A DNA stretch of 64,000 nucleotides from Anseranas semipalmata (lineage: Eukaryota > Chordata > Aves > Anseriformes > Anseranatidae): contig VXAA01003152.1 in assembly GCA_013399115.1 (NCBI GenBank), forward strand, positions 373,684 through 437,683. Direction: 5' to 3'. Of the stretch, positions 13,073 to 24,634 are shown one piece after another. The position numbers and the translations under genes were made by a program. Within the stretch, counting starts at the first letter, position 1. Each line of letters opens with the position of its first letter. The notes beneath the pieces were generated by a model. That model was given only the letters and a program-made list of their open reading frames with translations, searched no databases and was not told where the DNA came from.

Positions 13073-14219
13073 AAACACTGTATGTATGTCAGATTTCTCT
13101 TTGGCCAAGATAATTTATGTATCAGCTGCTGTCATCTCTATGCACAAAGGAGACAAAGTCAAGTTCTGCCTCCCATCATCACCATGATCATTAAGATTAT
13201 CAATACTGGTATTAGCATTATCACCACTGTAGCTTTTCACAAAGTCAGGGTCAAATCTAAGATTTTTCCTAAAGCAGTAATGCAAAACTGGATCAAACTC
13301 TACAGCAAAACCCGGGAAGACAGCTTATCTTCCTTGGACAGCCTTAATAGGCCATACCTCTCCTTTTGTGGAGTCTGCACACAAACCAAGAACACTTTCT
13401 CTGGTGGGAAAGGGCACAATAAGCACAGCAAAGACAAACTTGCAATAAATAAATAATTTAAGGAAAGTTGTACTAGCTCTCAAAAAACAATAACGAGAGA
13501 AAAAAATTAATTCCACACATTGCACTTTTTAAACTTAGCAAATTTTAAGCCAAGTCTTACATCACTTGTGAATGTTTGGGTTAGCAATGGTATTCTCAGT
13601 ATTTTCAGCCGCCCATACTAACTCTCTAGTTAGGGCTGGAAATGCATCTAAGTAAATTTATTGGTAAATTAGCAGCTTACAATATATATATGAGGGGAGA
13701 TAAAGATGTGACTTCTAGACAGGGACTCCAGGAAACGTTTCCATCCATATTTCCATAAATTTAGCACAGAAACTCTAAACACATTTTAAGGCTTGTGTTT
13801 CTATTTTCCACCTCATTCTTCACTGTGTTATTTTATTTTTGATTATGTGACTTTGAATCTGAGTGCATATATGTAGAAAAGTAGAAAAAAAGTAGAAAGT
13901 TGAGCTTTATATTAACTCTTATTTGAAATCACTGGAGTCATCTGCAGAAATCTGAATCAGGTTGGGACAGAGATAACAAAGCAAAATATATTGTCTATTT
14001 TGATGTTAAGAGTGAATATATGAGGATTTAGCTAGGACTAATTTCACCGAGCAAAGTTTAAAAATTCTATATGTTTTACGAGGTATGAAGATCTGTAGAT
14101 CTCATTTGGTTTTATTTTGAATCTTCAGCAAAGACATGTTGTGTTACTAACTATTTTAAAACATGTTCAGGTACTTTTATTTATAAGCTCCTTTTTATAG
14201 AACAACGGTATAATTCTGA

Positions 14220-14254
14220 CATCAGAGTACATTAATGTATTAATGTCTCTGATG
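14220..14254. repeat. Near-perfect inverted repeat, 16-bp arms
   Basis: The left arm CATCAGAGTACATTAAT (14220-14236) is the reverse complement of the right arm ATTAATGTCTCTGATG (14239-14254) except for one unpaired T. The loop is only GT. An arm length of 16 with no mismatch is far beyond chance expectation in 64 kb. It could extrude as a cruciform or fold as an RNA hairpin. It is too short for a typical pre-miRNA, which usually has a larger loop. Confidence 0.9.
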
Positions 14255-15982
14255 CTGCTAAAATAATTATTTTAATGTTATTGCAAGTTAGACTAAGAGA
14301 AGCAGAGGGCATACATTAGTAGAAATAGCTATAGGAAGCAGTCAAAATGATAGAACACCTTAAAAGTAATTGCAAGGGAAATGAATCCAAGTTATAAGTG
14401 AAATACTTAAAACATTCCCTACTGTGAAATTCCTCTTTAGTTGTAAGGGTGCTAGTAAGTGCTCCTGTATTACTTTCTTATACCATATATTTTCTACCAT
14501 CAGATAAGATAAATGGAAATGTCTTTTTGTTCATTGACAGTATTGTCCTTTCTGACTGAAATGTTTTATTCAAGCCTGAAATTTTAACCCAGCTGACATG
14601 AAATCATAGTTTTCTGTCATCATGTCAGTGACCTACATTAATGTTATAACAGCAGCACCTGGGTTCTAGTTTTTGTAAAATAAACCTTTGTGGAAATCAG
14701 GCCAACCGCATAAATTTAGCACAGACCTGACTCAATGCTATATCTAAAAATGTTTATCTTGAAAGCATACTGCATGCCACAGACAAGTCACGCAAGACCT
14801 AGAAGAATTCATTTTTTGGTAACCCACTTCTAGTACAGCAGCATGATGTGAAAGGATGCTCTGGGGAAATGTATTTACATTTTAAAATAATTCATCTTAA
14901 AGAATTTAACTGACAGTCTTTGTTGAGTTATATTATACTTAGTCATAATGAAAATTATCTAGGGCCTCATGTACTTATTTGGCAAATTACAAAGATCATT
15001 TTGCTTCCTTTGGTCATATGTAGTAGATCTCATACAAGTAAATATTTCAGTGAAGACCAGAGTTGTTACTCAAATGAGTCAGATACTTTGGAACTAAACA
15101 AGATAGGTAAGATCAGGAAGACTTAATTTTATATTTTTCTTCAACCACAGATTAAGGTTCAAATTCCTAACTTCGGTTTCCTGTTCCCCTGTGTCTTGTA
15201 GCAACCAGTACCTTACCTTCTTCATGCTGAAGTGCATGTTCGTAGCAATTAAAAACTGTAGTAACATTTTTGAAATCCCACATAAAGGGAGAGTTTACTA
15301 TGCACACCTTATTTACCTATGTATTAGTACGAACCAACTACCTTATAGCAAAATGTGTTTTGTATTAGGTGCATTCCTTTACTCTTTGTCAAAAGTCTTC
15401 TCTACTAGTAAGACAATTAGCTGGTTCTGGTATCATCTGCAATTCAGGTGACATTGTTGCAGAAATGCTGCAGTTCTACAGTGCTTAATATATCTATTTA
15501 ACACATTATTGATAGCAAAGTTCTGACAGCTTAAGAATTAAATAAGTATGAAAAATGAGTACCCCATTTTTATAATATTCTCAGTTTGCTTTCTTACTCC
15601 AAATGTAATGTTTCCTCATCACAGCAATACATACATAAGTTATTAATCTACTGGTAATAGCAAATGTATTCACACTCACAGCAATAGAATAGCAAAATGA
15701 TAACTGCCCTATATATTTTCCATTTTAGCTTCTGAATTTGCTTAGCCTGTGTTCTGAACTGAAGTGACCCTGAGCTCCTACAGAATGGGAGACACTTACT
15801 ACTTTAGCTGTTGTTGCTGCTTAGAGAATTGTACCAAAGCTGGAAGCTGGCCCGTGAGTTTTCCTATTAGAGCAAACCACATACATCACTCTCCATTTTT
15901 TCTGCACCAGTTGCTATTCTATCAAAAGCTGATTTCAGTATTTAGGATAGTTTCTGACTTATTCAGATTCTGCTCATAAAAG

Positions 15983-16773
15983 TGTATTGGGTGTACCAAA
16001 GTTTTGGTACAGGGAGCTGTAAGGGTGGCCTCTGTTGAAGGATGTCAGGGGCTGCTCTGTGCTGGACAAAGCGGGTTCCAGCTGGCTCCACAATGGACCC
16101 AGTGCAGGGATGCAGCTGAGCCCATCAGCCAAGTTGGTCGTGCGTCTGTGAATACGTACTTAAGAAAGGGCAAAACACTGCACAGCAGTGATGAGTGAGG
16201 AGAAAAAGGGTGAGGAACAGCCCTATGAGCATTGAGGTCAGAGAAGGAGGAGGCGGAGGAGGCGCTCCAACTGCCAGAGCAGTTGGAGGTATCCCCTGTA
16301 GGTATCCATGCTGCAGCCCCTGGAGGAGACCACAGTGGAGACTGTATTTCCCCTAAAGCCTGCAGAAACCAGGGGATATGTGTGATGGGAAGGAGCAGCA
16401 GAGATGAACTGTTATGGACTGACTGTAGCCCCCCATTTCCCATTCCCTTCTACACCCATGTAGGGCAGGAGGTAGAGGAGTGGGGAATGAAGGAGTGAAG
16501 TTGAGCCTGGGAAAAAGGGGGTGGAGCGGAGGTGTTTTAATTTTTATCTTTGTTTCTCACCATCCAAATCTATTTGAATCAGCAATAAATTAAATTAATT
16601 TTCCCCAAGTTGAGTCTGTTTTGCTTGTGATGGTAATTTGCAAGTGATCTCCCTGTCTTTACCTTGACGTGTAAGCTTTTCCATCTTATTTTCTCACCCT
16701 GTCCTGTGGAGGAGAGAGAGTGAGAGAGCAGATGGGTGGGCATCTGGCAACCAGACAAGATCAACCCACCACA
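15983..16773 (+). mobile_element. Solo LTR of an avian ERVL-type endogenous retrovirus
   Basis: A block of about 790 bp, richer in G and C than its surroundings, matches from end to end the plan I know for a common bird ERVL-class LTR. It starts with TGTATTGGG and then carries an AAGTTTTGGTA segment and a GTAAGGGTGGCCTCTG segment. A TATA-like ACTTAAGAAA lies near 16158. A purine-rich GGAGGAGGCGGAGGAGGCGC block follows at 16245-16265, then ATGAACTG...GACTG and GTGAAGTTGAGCC at 16495-16508. The polyadenylation signal AATAAA is at 16584-16589, followed by the conserved AAGTTGAGTCTGTTTTGC stretch, and the end reads CAACCCACCACA at 16762-16773. No internal gag, pol or env region and no partner LTR lie nearby, so it is a recombination product (solo LTR). 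I cannot see a clean target-site duplication. The named subfamily is uncertain. Confidence 0.85.
16584..16589 (+). terminator. LTR polyadenylation signal AATAAA
   Basis: This canonical AATAAA sits inside the LTR in the AGCAATAAATTAAATTAATT context characteristic of this LTR family and marks the R region. It is inactive unless the solo LTR is transcribed. Confidence 0.75.
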
Positions 16774-17289
16774 TCAAAATTCCTCCTTTGCTCCAGTCTT
16801 TAAAGGGCTGGATGTAATCAGCTAAATAGTCTATATCCTGAGAAAAAAAGTAATGAGAACCTTAGGTGAAAGGGGCAGGAAAAACAGACCAATCTTTGGC
16901 TGGTGTAAATCCATGGAGCTCTGTTGCTGTCCATGGATACAATTATACAGATAAAATAAATGGAACAGTTCTTCTGCTTTAACCAGCTGAACATCTGGTC
17001 CATGATTTTGTTTTGTGAGAGAAGTGACAGGCTAATTATCCTTCTTTTATTACCATTTGTGTTTACTTGGTGATTTTTTAAACAAGTTTAGGCTGAAATA
17101 ATCATAGTAACTCTGCTTTTAAGACCCTTCACCTTGTACAGATATGTAGAATTTGCATTAGAATTAGTTAAATTGCAAACAAATAACAAAACAAGCAAAG
17201 AAACAAAAATCCCAGGCAGTACTAACCTCTCTAGGTACAAAATTTTGCAAATTAGTTTCTCTAAATATGAATGGTGGGATAACCATGAT
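16774..17289. other. Spacer between LTR and CR1 fragment, nothing recognised
   Basis: AT-rich sequence with no recognisable coding or mobile-element content. Confidence 0.5.
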
Positions 17290-17745
17290 TGATTTAACAG
17301 CAGCTCTGTGTTGGGGAGATGGACAGGGCTGACAACAAAGGGCCTGGAGTGAGGTGAACAAAAGGGAACATAAAATCAACAAAAGGGGATTAAGGAGGGT
17401 CACCTCCAGCAATTCCATGTAAGCAAGGAAGTGCCTATACGGCACCATTACGGAGAAAAATTGTACATCCTTTCTCAGAAAGAAGCATGTGCCTCTCTGA
17501 AGTTTCTGTACACTAATACACATAACAAAGGGAAAAAACATGAGGAATTAGAGATATGTGTGCAGTTGCAGGGCTATGATCTTGTTGAGATCATGGAGGC
17601 CTGGTGGGATGGTTTGCATGCCTACAGCATTACAATGGAGAGATACAGGCTCTTTAGGAGGGACAGACCCTGAACACGAGGAGGGGAGCTGCCTTTTATG
17701 TGAGAGAACAGCTGGAATGCACGGAGCTCTGCCTGGGGAAAGCTA
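17290..17745 (+). mobile_element. CR1 LINE internal fragment (start of ORF2)
   Basis: This internal piece of a CR1 element covers the beginning of ORF2. The part from about 17385 is confidently CR1 by both DNA and protein wording. The part from 17290 to 17385 is assigned by continuity and is less certain. The fragment ends abruptly at about 17745, after the segment that reads REQLECTELCLG in translation, and no RT domain or 3' tail follows. It lies about 970 bp after the solo LTR and 4.4 kb after the CR1 3' end, in the same orientation as both. It is clearly a separate, truncated copy, because its two ends are both internal to the element. Confidence 0.88.
17431..17673 (+). pseudogene. CR1 ORF2 endonuclease N-terminal fragment
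   Basis: The frame encodes part of the apurinic/apyrimidinic-type endonuclease domain of CR1 ORF2, which nicks the target DNA during retrotransposition. Family landmarks are the LKFLYTNTHNKGKKHEELE block (residues about 23-41), with the asparagine of the YTN motif, then VQLQGYDLV, then EAWWDG in the place of the usual ETWWDG, whose glutamate is a catalytic residue, and finally YRLFRRDR. The frame closes at a TGA straight after this. The homology resumes in another frame as YVREQLECTELCLG (about 17698-17739), so a frameshift separates them. It is a fossil with no function of its own. Confidence 0.88.
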
Positions 17746-19004
17746 AGTACCTATTAGCTATTAGTAGCTATTTCTGAAAAACAAAAATATATCCATAATG
17801 TGTAGCATCTAGAAAAAGTGATCTATTCTGTAATTAACACGTTATCCTCCAAATGAAATTGAAACAGGGAGATAATCAGAACGTAGAACTACAGCTGTAT
17901 TTGTATATGGCTAATCAAAGAAAGGAATTGTTTGCTTTGATTCTCATCCTATTGCCCTGCAAAGAATTAACCCAAGCAGCTGACAGTCTAAGCATTTACC
18001 TTCTGAATATGGAAATCAGGGAAAAACGAAAATGCAAAAATCACCATATCATAATTACCACTGCACCTGAAAAACTGAGCTAGCAATTTATTTCCTCAAA
18101 GCAGGTTTCAAGGTTAAAAAATAAATAAATGTATATATATTTATTTATTTACTGTTTGGCAGCTTTATTTATCACTGCTCTTCGTTATCAGAACATGGAC
18201 AAGATTTATCACGTATGTAAAAATTCACCTTTAAATTATATAAAGTTTCTCTTCCTAAGTGAAAGTAATTCTGGAAATCTGACACTAGTAGCAACAAATA
18301 CCTGTGTCCCACTTCTACACAGTGGATATGTGAGTAGATACTGATAAAGCCAATCTGAACTCTTCTGCTTCCTGAGGCCTTTTGTTTTTATTATTCCAAC
18401 TGCAGCTGTGCAGTTTCCTAGCTGCAAGGCTGTGTTGCACTGTGTATATGTGTATGTACACGTGCATATTTGTATGTGTACATAAATGTATAAGTAAACC
18501 ATTTAAGAAACTAGGATTAACCGTTACAAGAACTAAATGTTCCAAAACTCCTCGGCAGTCAGTAGATCAGAATCTTAATGTTTATTTTTTACTTCTTTTT
18601 GTAAAAGATTCAAGATGTTTAAACAGAAACAATTTTACTGACTGGAGGACATGATCCCATCTCCAATAGGTGGCAGAGAAATGTGGAAGTCTCTGTACAA
18701 CTTATTTTTGTACCAGTGACACTCCGAAAAGTACAGAACTATACAGCCAGAAGGAAATTAGGGCCCTGATACAAAGAAACTAGCAAGATTTTGAGCACAG
18801 GCAGCCCCATAGTTGACATACACCCTGTTCAATATAGTGTATTGAGTTTTGCTCTTTTCTCATCAAATAAATACCTGAATTCTTTCCACCACGGCAATAG
18901 ATGATCAACCTGGTATCTGTCATGAGAGAAGACAACATCTGATTAAATACTCAGTGTAAGAGTAATAATAAGGGGATTCATCCATCCTGAACTCACAATA
19001 TATC
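17746..19004. other. Unique AT-rich non-coding DNA, no gene seen
   Basis: The stretch contains an AT/ATTT low-complexity patch at 18118-18152 and a TGTATATGTGTATGTACACGT-like alternating purine-pyrimidine patch around 18440-18485. No recognisable coding sequence is present. Confidence 0.55.
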
Positions 19005-19310
19005 TGTCAGGGTCCTGAGGGCACTACTAGGCCCTCACTGGGGCCTCCACCCACACCCATGGGCCCAAGAGCTCTGGGCCTTCAGTCCCTGCCTGAGCTG
19101 TGTCTCCAACTCAGCTACAGCTGTTACAGTATCTCACCATGATATGGGCCTGGTCATGATCTGTGGGTCTATCCTGCTCTCCTGGCTTGGGTATCATGGG
19201 ACTGAGCCCTGGCCAGCAAGGCCCCTGTGCTGCTGGTCTTGGTATCCTCCCAGCTTCCTATCCCTGAGTGACCAGCCCCATTCTTGCTGCTTCCTGACAA
19301 CATCTGCTCA
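19005..19310. other. GC-rich block of unknown origin, possible LTR remnant
   Basis: This block of about 300 bp is visibly richer in G and C than its AT-rich flanks and has sharp borders. It begins with TGTCAGGGTCCTGAGGGCAC and ends near CTGACAACATCTGCTCA. A TG start, a CA-type end, a length of about 300 bp and few stops in purine-poor wording are what a small solo LTR would give. I do not recognise the family and see no polyadenylation signal or target-site duplication. No supported coding frame passes through it. Confidence 0.4.
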
Positions 19311-20404
19311 AGAAGCAATTCCTCTGGTTATCAAAGCTAATGGATTCCCATGGTTTACAAGGACAATATAATTTTCATTCTCACACTGAGGGAGAAGGAA
19401 AAGAAGAAGGAAAAGAATAGTGCTGAAAGCCAAGCAATTAATAATGTTTTTTTTTTTTTTCCCTAAAATCTGAGATTGGATGTAAAAGAATACATAGAAT
19501 GGGTACTCCAAATAGAAATGAAGTTCAGCCCTGATATACTGGACCTGTGTAAGGTGGCTTCTCACCAGGGAGCTCATGTACAGTGCTGAATGAGGCACAC
19601 CAGTTACCGTGATGGTTGATACACTCCAGTTTTGCTGTATTTGGAACTGCATGTAAACATGCACGTTAAACAATTTAGAAATAGGTCCCCAAAACAATCT
19701 TCCCAAGATTCTTCGTGCAACTGAATGCAAAGAAATGGCAATAGAAATGTAAGGTGCCTTGAAACAACTTGTGTTGATGACACTACCCAGCCTATCAGTG
19801 TGTGTTCACTAGAATGACAAAGATGTATTAGTTTAACTCGGGCATATCATATAGTCTGCTCTCCTGTGATGCATCAGGATATTACAGGTCAAAGACATAG
19901 TGTGCTTAGTATTAATATTATGTGAAGATAGATAAGATGAAAAAAGAAGGGAATCTGGGAAGCATGGAAGTGGTTTTCTATGAGTAAATTCATGAAACAG
20001 AAGGACATGATTAAAAAATCTTTAATTGTTGTAGGAAAAAGATTTATATTTGCAGATTACTGCAAACAAAATTTGCAGGTTTTGAGTGTCCACAAACAAA
20101 GTTCTGGCTCTTTAACCATTCCATTTTCTCAAATAAATATTCATCTACATACAAGTCCATGGTCCTTCATCACAGCAAAAGGATACATACTCAAAAGTGA
20201 TGAGACAGAGGCCATACATAAGAGGGGGAGAAGAAGCTGGTGTCTTACAGTGGAGAGAATGGCTTCAGATTTGGACTCTGAGGCCTGAGATTAAAAAGAG
20301 GTTAAGAGTAAGGCCTAAGGATCTTAGCTATGTGCTTTCTGTTCATTGTGTGGACTCAAAGTAGTATACACATCACCAGTATAGGCTCCTAACTTAGGTG
20401 AAAT
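19311..20404. other. Unique non-coding DNA, no gene seen
   Basis: The longest open frame of the window (minus strand 19308-19730, 140 codons) lies here. It reads through the T run at 19447-19460 as a lysine string and has no domain, so I do not call it a gene. Confidence 0.5.
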
Positions 20405-20880
20405 CAAAATGTTTCTCTCCCACAACCACGATGCCCTGAGTTTCTGCACCTGAGGGGCTGGCTCCCCTCACTGGGGCAGTCACTCCCAGCTCGTTGGCTG
20501 CTCCCCCAGCAGCTGGGCCAGCCCGGGGCCCAGCTGGAAGATGGGCAGGGCAGAGCCTCCAGCTGCTTGCTGTGGCCCAGGGAGCCCCCAGCGCAGAGCA
20601 TTTACTTATTAGCAGCCTGATGCTCTGAGGAAGTCCGTCAGCCTAGCCCTCCAGCTCTGCTGAGCGGTCCTGGTCCCTCTGGAGCCCTGCTGGGAGCACA
20701 CGGTGAGCCCTGGGGACCCCATGTCAGCACAAGCCGCCTTAAGCCCCAAGGCTGGTGCTCCTTTATCCTCACGGGGAGAGGGCTGGCGTTCAAGGCCACC
20801 AGGGCAGGGGCTTGTAGCAGGCACCAGGCCATCTGCTCCCAATCACTTTTTACATTGAGTGAGTTTAATTTTGGCACCTA
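20405..20880. other. GC-rich block of about 480 bp, identity unknown
   Basis: This is the most GC-rich stretch of the window, by eye around 60 percent or more in a genome segment well under 40. CpG dinucleotides are present but sparse, so it does not look like a classical CpG island. Open frames on the minus strand are proline, glycine and serine rich with no domain and overlap in more than one frame, the usual picture of GC-rich non-coding DNA. An ATAAAGGAGCAC motif on the minus strand could be a core promoter or polyadenylation relic of an LTR. Candidates are a degraded LTR or other TE, or an isolated GC-rich regulatory block. Confidence 0.45.
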
Positions 20881-23800
20881 AGATGAGCTGAACTACTGCT
20901 GGCCCCATCCATGTGCGGTTTGTCCAGCTGTTGTGGGGACACAGGGTTTGATCAACACTAAGTCGCTAAGCACAGCTGAATTCTTCCTCCTTGGTCTGAA
21001 GACACACCGCATGCAAAGCATATGGACAGGCAGGTGAGGACTTAACAGCAGGTTTGGATCCGTGTATAGATATAAAATCACCGGCCTATATAAGTCCTGT
21101 AGAGCAGGATGGGCTCTGGTCAGGATGACTGTGACGCCCTGCCTTTGACCTGAACATTTTCATCCTCATCCACATGTTGAGTTGCCTTAGGAGGTAAATG
21201 GGGAGTTGCTCTTTCTGCAGTAGGTCAAGAATTTCCAAGAGGAAACTAGAGGGTACCTAGCGGTAGAAAAAAGTGATCTTTTTAAGTTAGTTGGCGATGA
21301 CATCAATTCAAAAGTAGACTGAAGAAAACTTTCAGTTTCTTCTGACTGAGGAAACTCTTGAGAGGTGTTCCTGGGGGCATTCCTAGGAGGCCCAGGCTGT
21401 TTCTCTCTAAGCTGTGTGGTTACAACTCACCCATCGTGCTGTGAGACCTCTCAGGGGCTTAATACACAACAGACCGAGAAACATCCTGCTATAGGATCGG
21501 TTTTTATGCTTTTTGCAAAAACACAGAGAACTGCTCAACAGTGCAGATGTCTCTGAGCTAACTGTTCGTCAGAGGTGAAATGGCAACTTTTCAGTACCTG
21601 CACCTCCATTAACATGCTACCAAGAGAAGCAGAGCTTGAAAAATGTGTTAAACCTTTTTTGCTGTACCATAAAATGTCTCAGCTCCCATTTAATTTTATC
21701 CGTGATTATTTACAATAAAATGACTTTCATCTGCCTATAAATCCTTACCTGGTACATTCTTTTTCCAAATTGCTTTATTAATCTTTAGTTATTATTAATT
21801 AGAAATGGCACAAACAGCACAATCATTTCCTTAACTCTGGCCAACAGCTGGGCTTTAATAGACTACAAAGCATGACTTTGGTTTCTGGAATTTATTTTTC
21901 TCCTGCATCAGCTATGTCACATGGTTGAAGAAGGTGAAGAAAAAGGAGAAATATTTCTGAGTGTCATTTTTAACTGTAGAGAGACAATGTTTTATGATAA
22001 CTATAATGGATTGAAATTCATGGTGTGTACTTAAATGATGCAGACAGGCAAAGCAGCTAGCGGCTTTGTATTCACAATTATTCAGCTTTTTTATTTTTCA
22101 TAGCCCCTCCCTTAGGTATCATCTTACTCATCTGCTACTAGTAGCATTGGTCCCTCTCTGCTGTGTTTGTGGGACCTACAAATTATGTCATGCGTGACAT
22201 AAATCAAATAATTTCCCTGCAGTGACAATTGATCAGGCAGAATGTTCACATTTGATAGTGCAAGATCTTGGTAATTGCTTAGCTCAGGAAGAGCGTGCTC
22301 TTTCCCTGGACTGATGCATTGTTGTCATGCACTTGCTAACCATGTTTTGTTGACTTCATTTAGCCACTTACTGGAATTCTTACTGATGATAAAAGGCACG
22401 TAAATAACTTGGGAGTACCAAGGATGGAGTAGCTTTCAGCTTCTACACCTAAATAGCAAGCAGAAGAGTGGGGAAATGCTAACACTGAAAATGTTTCAAA
22501 TCTTTGCTGCTTTTAATGATCAGCTCCAACTAATCACTTAGCCCATGGGGTAAGAGTGTGACTGGTTTTCCAGCTGGTATTACCCTATGCTCAAGTGTTC
22601 CATAGATCCTACTCCAAAACACAGAAGAATTAGGGGATTCCAATCTTCTTCCATGTCCAGGCTTTTACAGATACTGCTTTGGAAATTTGAGAACACTGCC
22701 TATTTCTGAATTAAAGAAATGCTTTATAATTGGATCTTGAGTTTTTCTAATATAATCAGGAAAAAGGATATAAAATTGTACAAAATGGAATACCTGTCAC
22801 AGAGAACTATGAATTTACAATGCAAATGTAAGAAATATGGCCCAAGGACTATGCAAATGTTCTGATGAAAAAATTATAATGGAATCTTTTATAAAGGGGT
22901 TTGTGTTATTAACATCTTCTTAAACATTTACATAAGTGTGTAAGAAAAGGAAAATGAGGAATTGCACATAGATCAGACCGTAAGTTAATAGTAAAAGACA
23001 TCCAATATATAGCATTCAGGAAGACAGAAAACACAGTAGAAAAAGAAAGATTATTGCAGAGAAGTCTGATGAATGACCAAGACATAGGAACTTACTATTG
23101 AAACATATTTCTTTTAGGCAAGAAACACAATTTTTAAATAAAGTTTTTTTTTAATAAATTCCTATTTCATTAATACTTAACTAAGCTAATAGTTTCTGTA
23201 ATATTTGCTCAAGAAGCAGGGTTTCATATTTAAGGTTAAAAAAAATCTGGTTTTGCACCCAAATCCTTGTGTGATTTTGAACAATTTGCATTTCTCTGAA
23301 TTTAAACTTTTGATTCCTAATGTGTACAGAGGCACTTCCTCATCTCAGTGGTATGGTAAAGATCTCACTCCTGATGATTTGTTGAAATGCTATAATCATG
23401 GGATACATGTGCCAATACAACTTACTCAGTAGATGGATAAATAAATACTATTTATGTATTTATAAAAATTGAAAGTTAATTTATGTAGTATTCTTTTTCT
23501 TTCCATTCTTTGATGAGTTTTGCTTTTACAATCTTGAAAAAGTGATGTCCATAAAAAACAGCTTCTCTCTACTGTCTACTAGTCCTTATGCAGACTACTA
23601 TTAGCACAAGTCAGTGGTCTAGTTGGAGTACCCAAATATTTCATCCTCCCAACACTCTTCATTTTTTGTATGCTTAGAATTGTATTATTGTATGTTTTGA
23701 AATGTACTCTGCAGACTGAGTTTTCTTGAGAACAGAGACTAGCATCCTGTCTCTGTCTGTTCAAAACCTACAGTAAGGACAAAGTCTCTCATGCTAAAGT

Positions 23801-24147
23801 TTACCTGCTTAATGTAATAGTATTTAATAATAACACAAAGATGTGTATTGTACTTCTTGGCTCAATTTTTGGCTCTTTAAAATGGGTTTTAAAAGATTTA
23901 CTTATACCTTGAGGGTTTACTTCCACCTGAGGTTCTCAAGATTAAATTGGTCATGGTAGCTTTTGTATCTGGAAAACACCAAGTGTTATGAGAGGAATGT
24001 GGGAACAGAGGGACTACAGCTACACAAAAAATTCCTTCTCAGTACATGCAATTCCAATTTTTTGCAAACTAGGAATGAGCTTGGCACTTTCAACCAATTA
24101 CTGCTGAGACAAAAAATTGGAGAAGTTTTTGTCCAGTTTTATTAAAT

Positions 24148-24185
24148 CAAGCTATATAGAGAAAACCAAGCTATATAGAGAAAAG
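24148..24185 (+). repeat. 19-bp tandem duplication
   Basis: Two adjacent copies of CAAGCTATATAGAGAAAAC/G differ only at the last base (24148-24166 and 24167-24185). This is a recent local duplication. Confidence 0.93.
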
Positions 24186-24593
24186 AATCTTTTTTTTTTT
24201 TTCTACATAGAGCATTATGCTGCACACTGTAAACTGTCAGAAACACTTAACTTCATGCTGAAAATGTTTTATATCTGCTCTGTCTCTCCCTTGATATTTG
24301 TTATTGTTAAAAAGAAAGGACAAGTAAGGCAACTGAAGGTTACCCTTACACGACACACACACACGCATGCAAAAACAGAAAAGAAAAAAAGAATCTTTTC
24401 AATTATAAATAGTGAATTCTATGAAACAGCTGCAACACTTTTCTGAATTCTTTGTTTCTGACTGCTTTCCCTTCATGCCTTGAGCAACCAAAAGGATTAA
24501 TTCTGTGTAGTTATTTAAATATAGTTACTTGCTAAAAATCCCCTGCCAAGATCAGAGAAAAGGGATTAGGATTAAACTGTTCTAATCAAAAGT

Positions 24594-24634
24594 GTTTTTT
24601 TTTTCTTTTTTTTTCTCTCTCTCTTTTTTTTTTC
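24594..24634 (+). repeat. Pyrimidine-rich T/C tract
   Basis: About 40 bases of nearly pure T with C and CTCT interruptions. It is a low-complexity tract. Confidence 0.85.

Larger units (their letters stand above)
12892..15982. other. Unique non-coding DNA with two hairpins, no gene seen
   Basis: A 130-codon plus-strand open frame at 13064-13456 has low-complexity composition and no recognisable domain, and I regard it as chance. Two inverted repeats at 13020-13072 and 14220-14254 are listed separately. The rest is AT-rich with no mobile element that I recognise. Confidence 0.55.

Noticed and set aside
13064..13456. 130-codon open frame on the plus strand
   Set aside because: No recognisable homology, isoleucine and lysine content follows the AT-rich background, and the frame starts inside the hairpin region.
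16045..16443. 132-codon minus-strand frame
   Set aside because: It lies entirely inside the solo LTR, in antisense, and is produced by that LTR's GC-rich composition.
19308..19730. 140-codon open frame on the minus strand, the longest in the window
   Set aside because: No domain or compositional bias of a real protein. It reads a T run as a lysine string, and a frame of this length is expected by chance in 64 kb.
20609..20877. Overlapping proline- and glycine-rich minus-strand frames that might suggest an exon
   Set aside because: Two frames are open over the same GC-rich block and neither has a domain, so the openness comes from composition.
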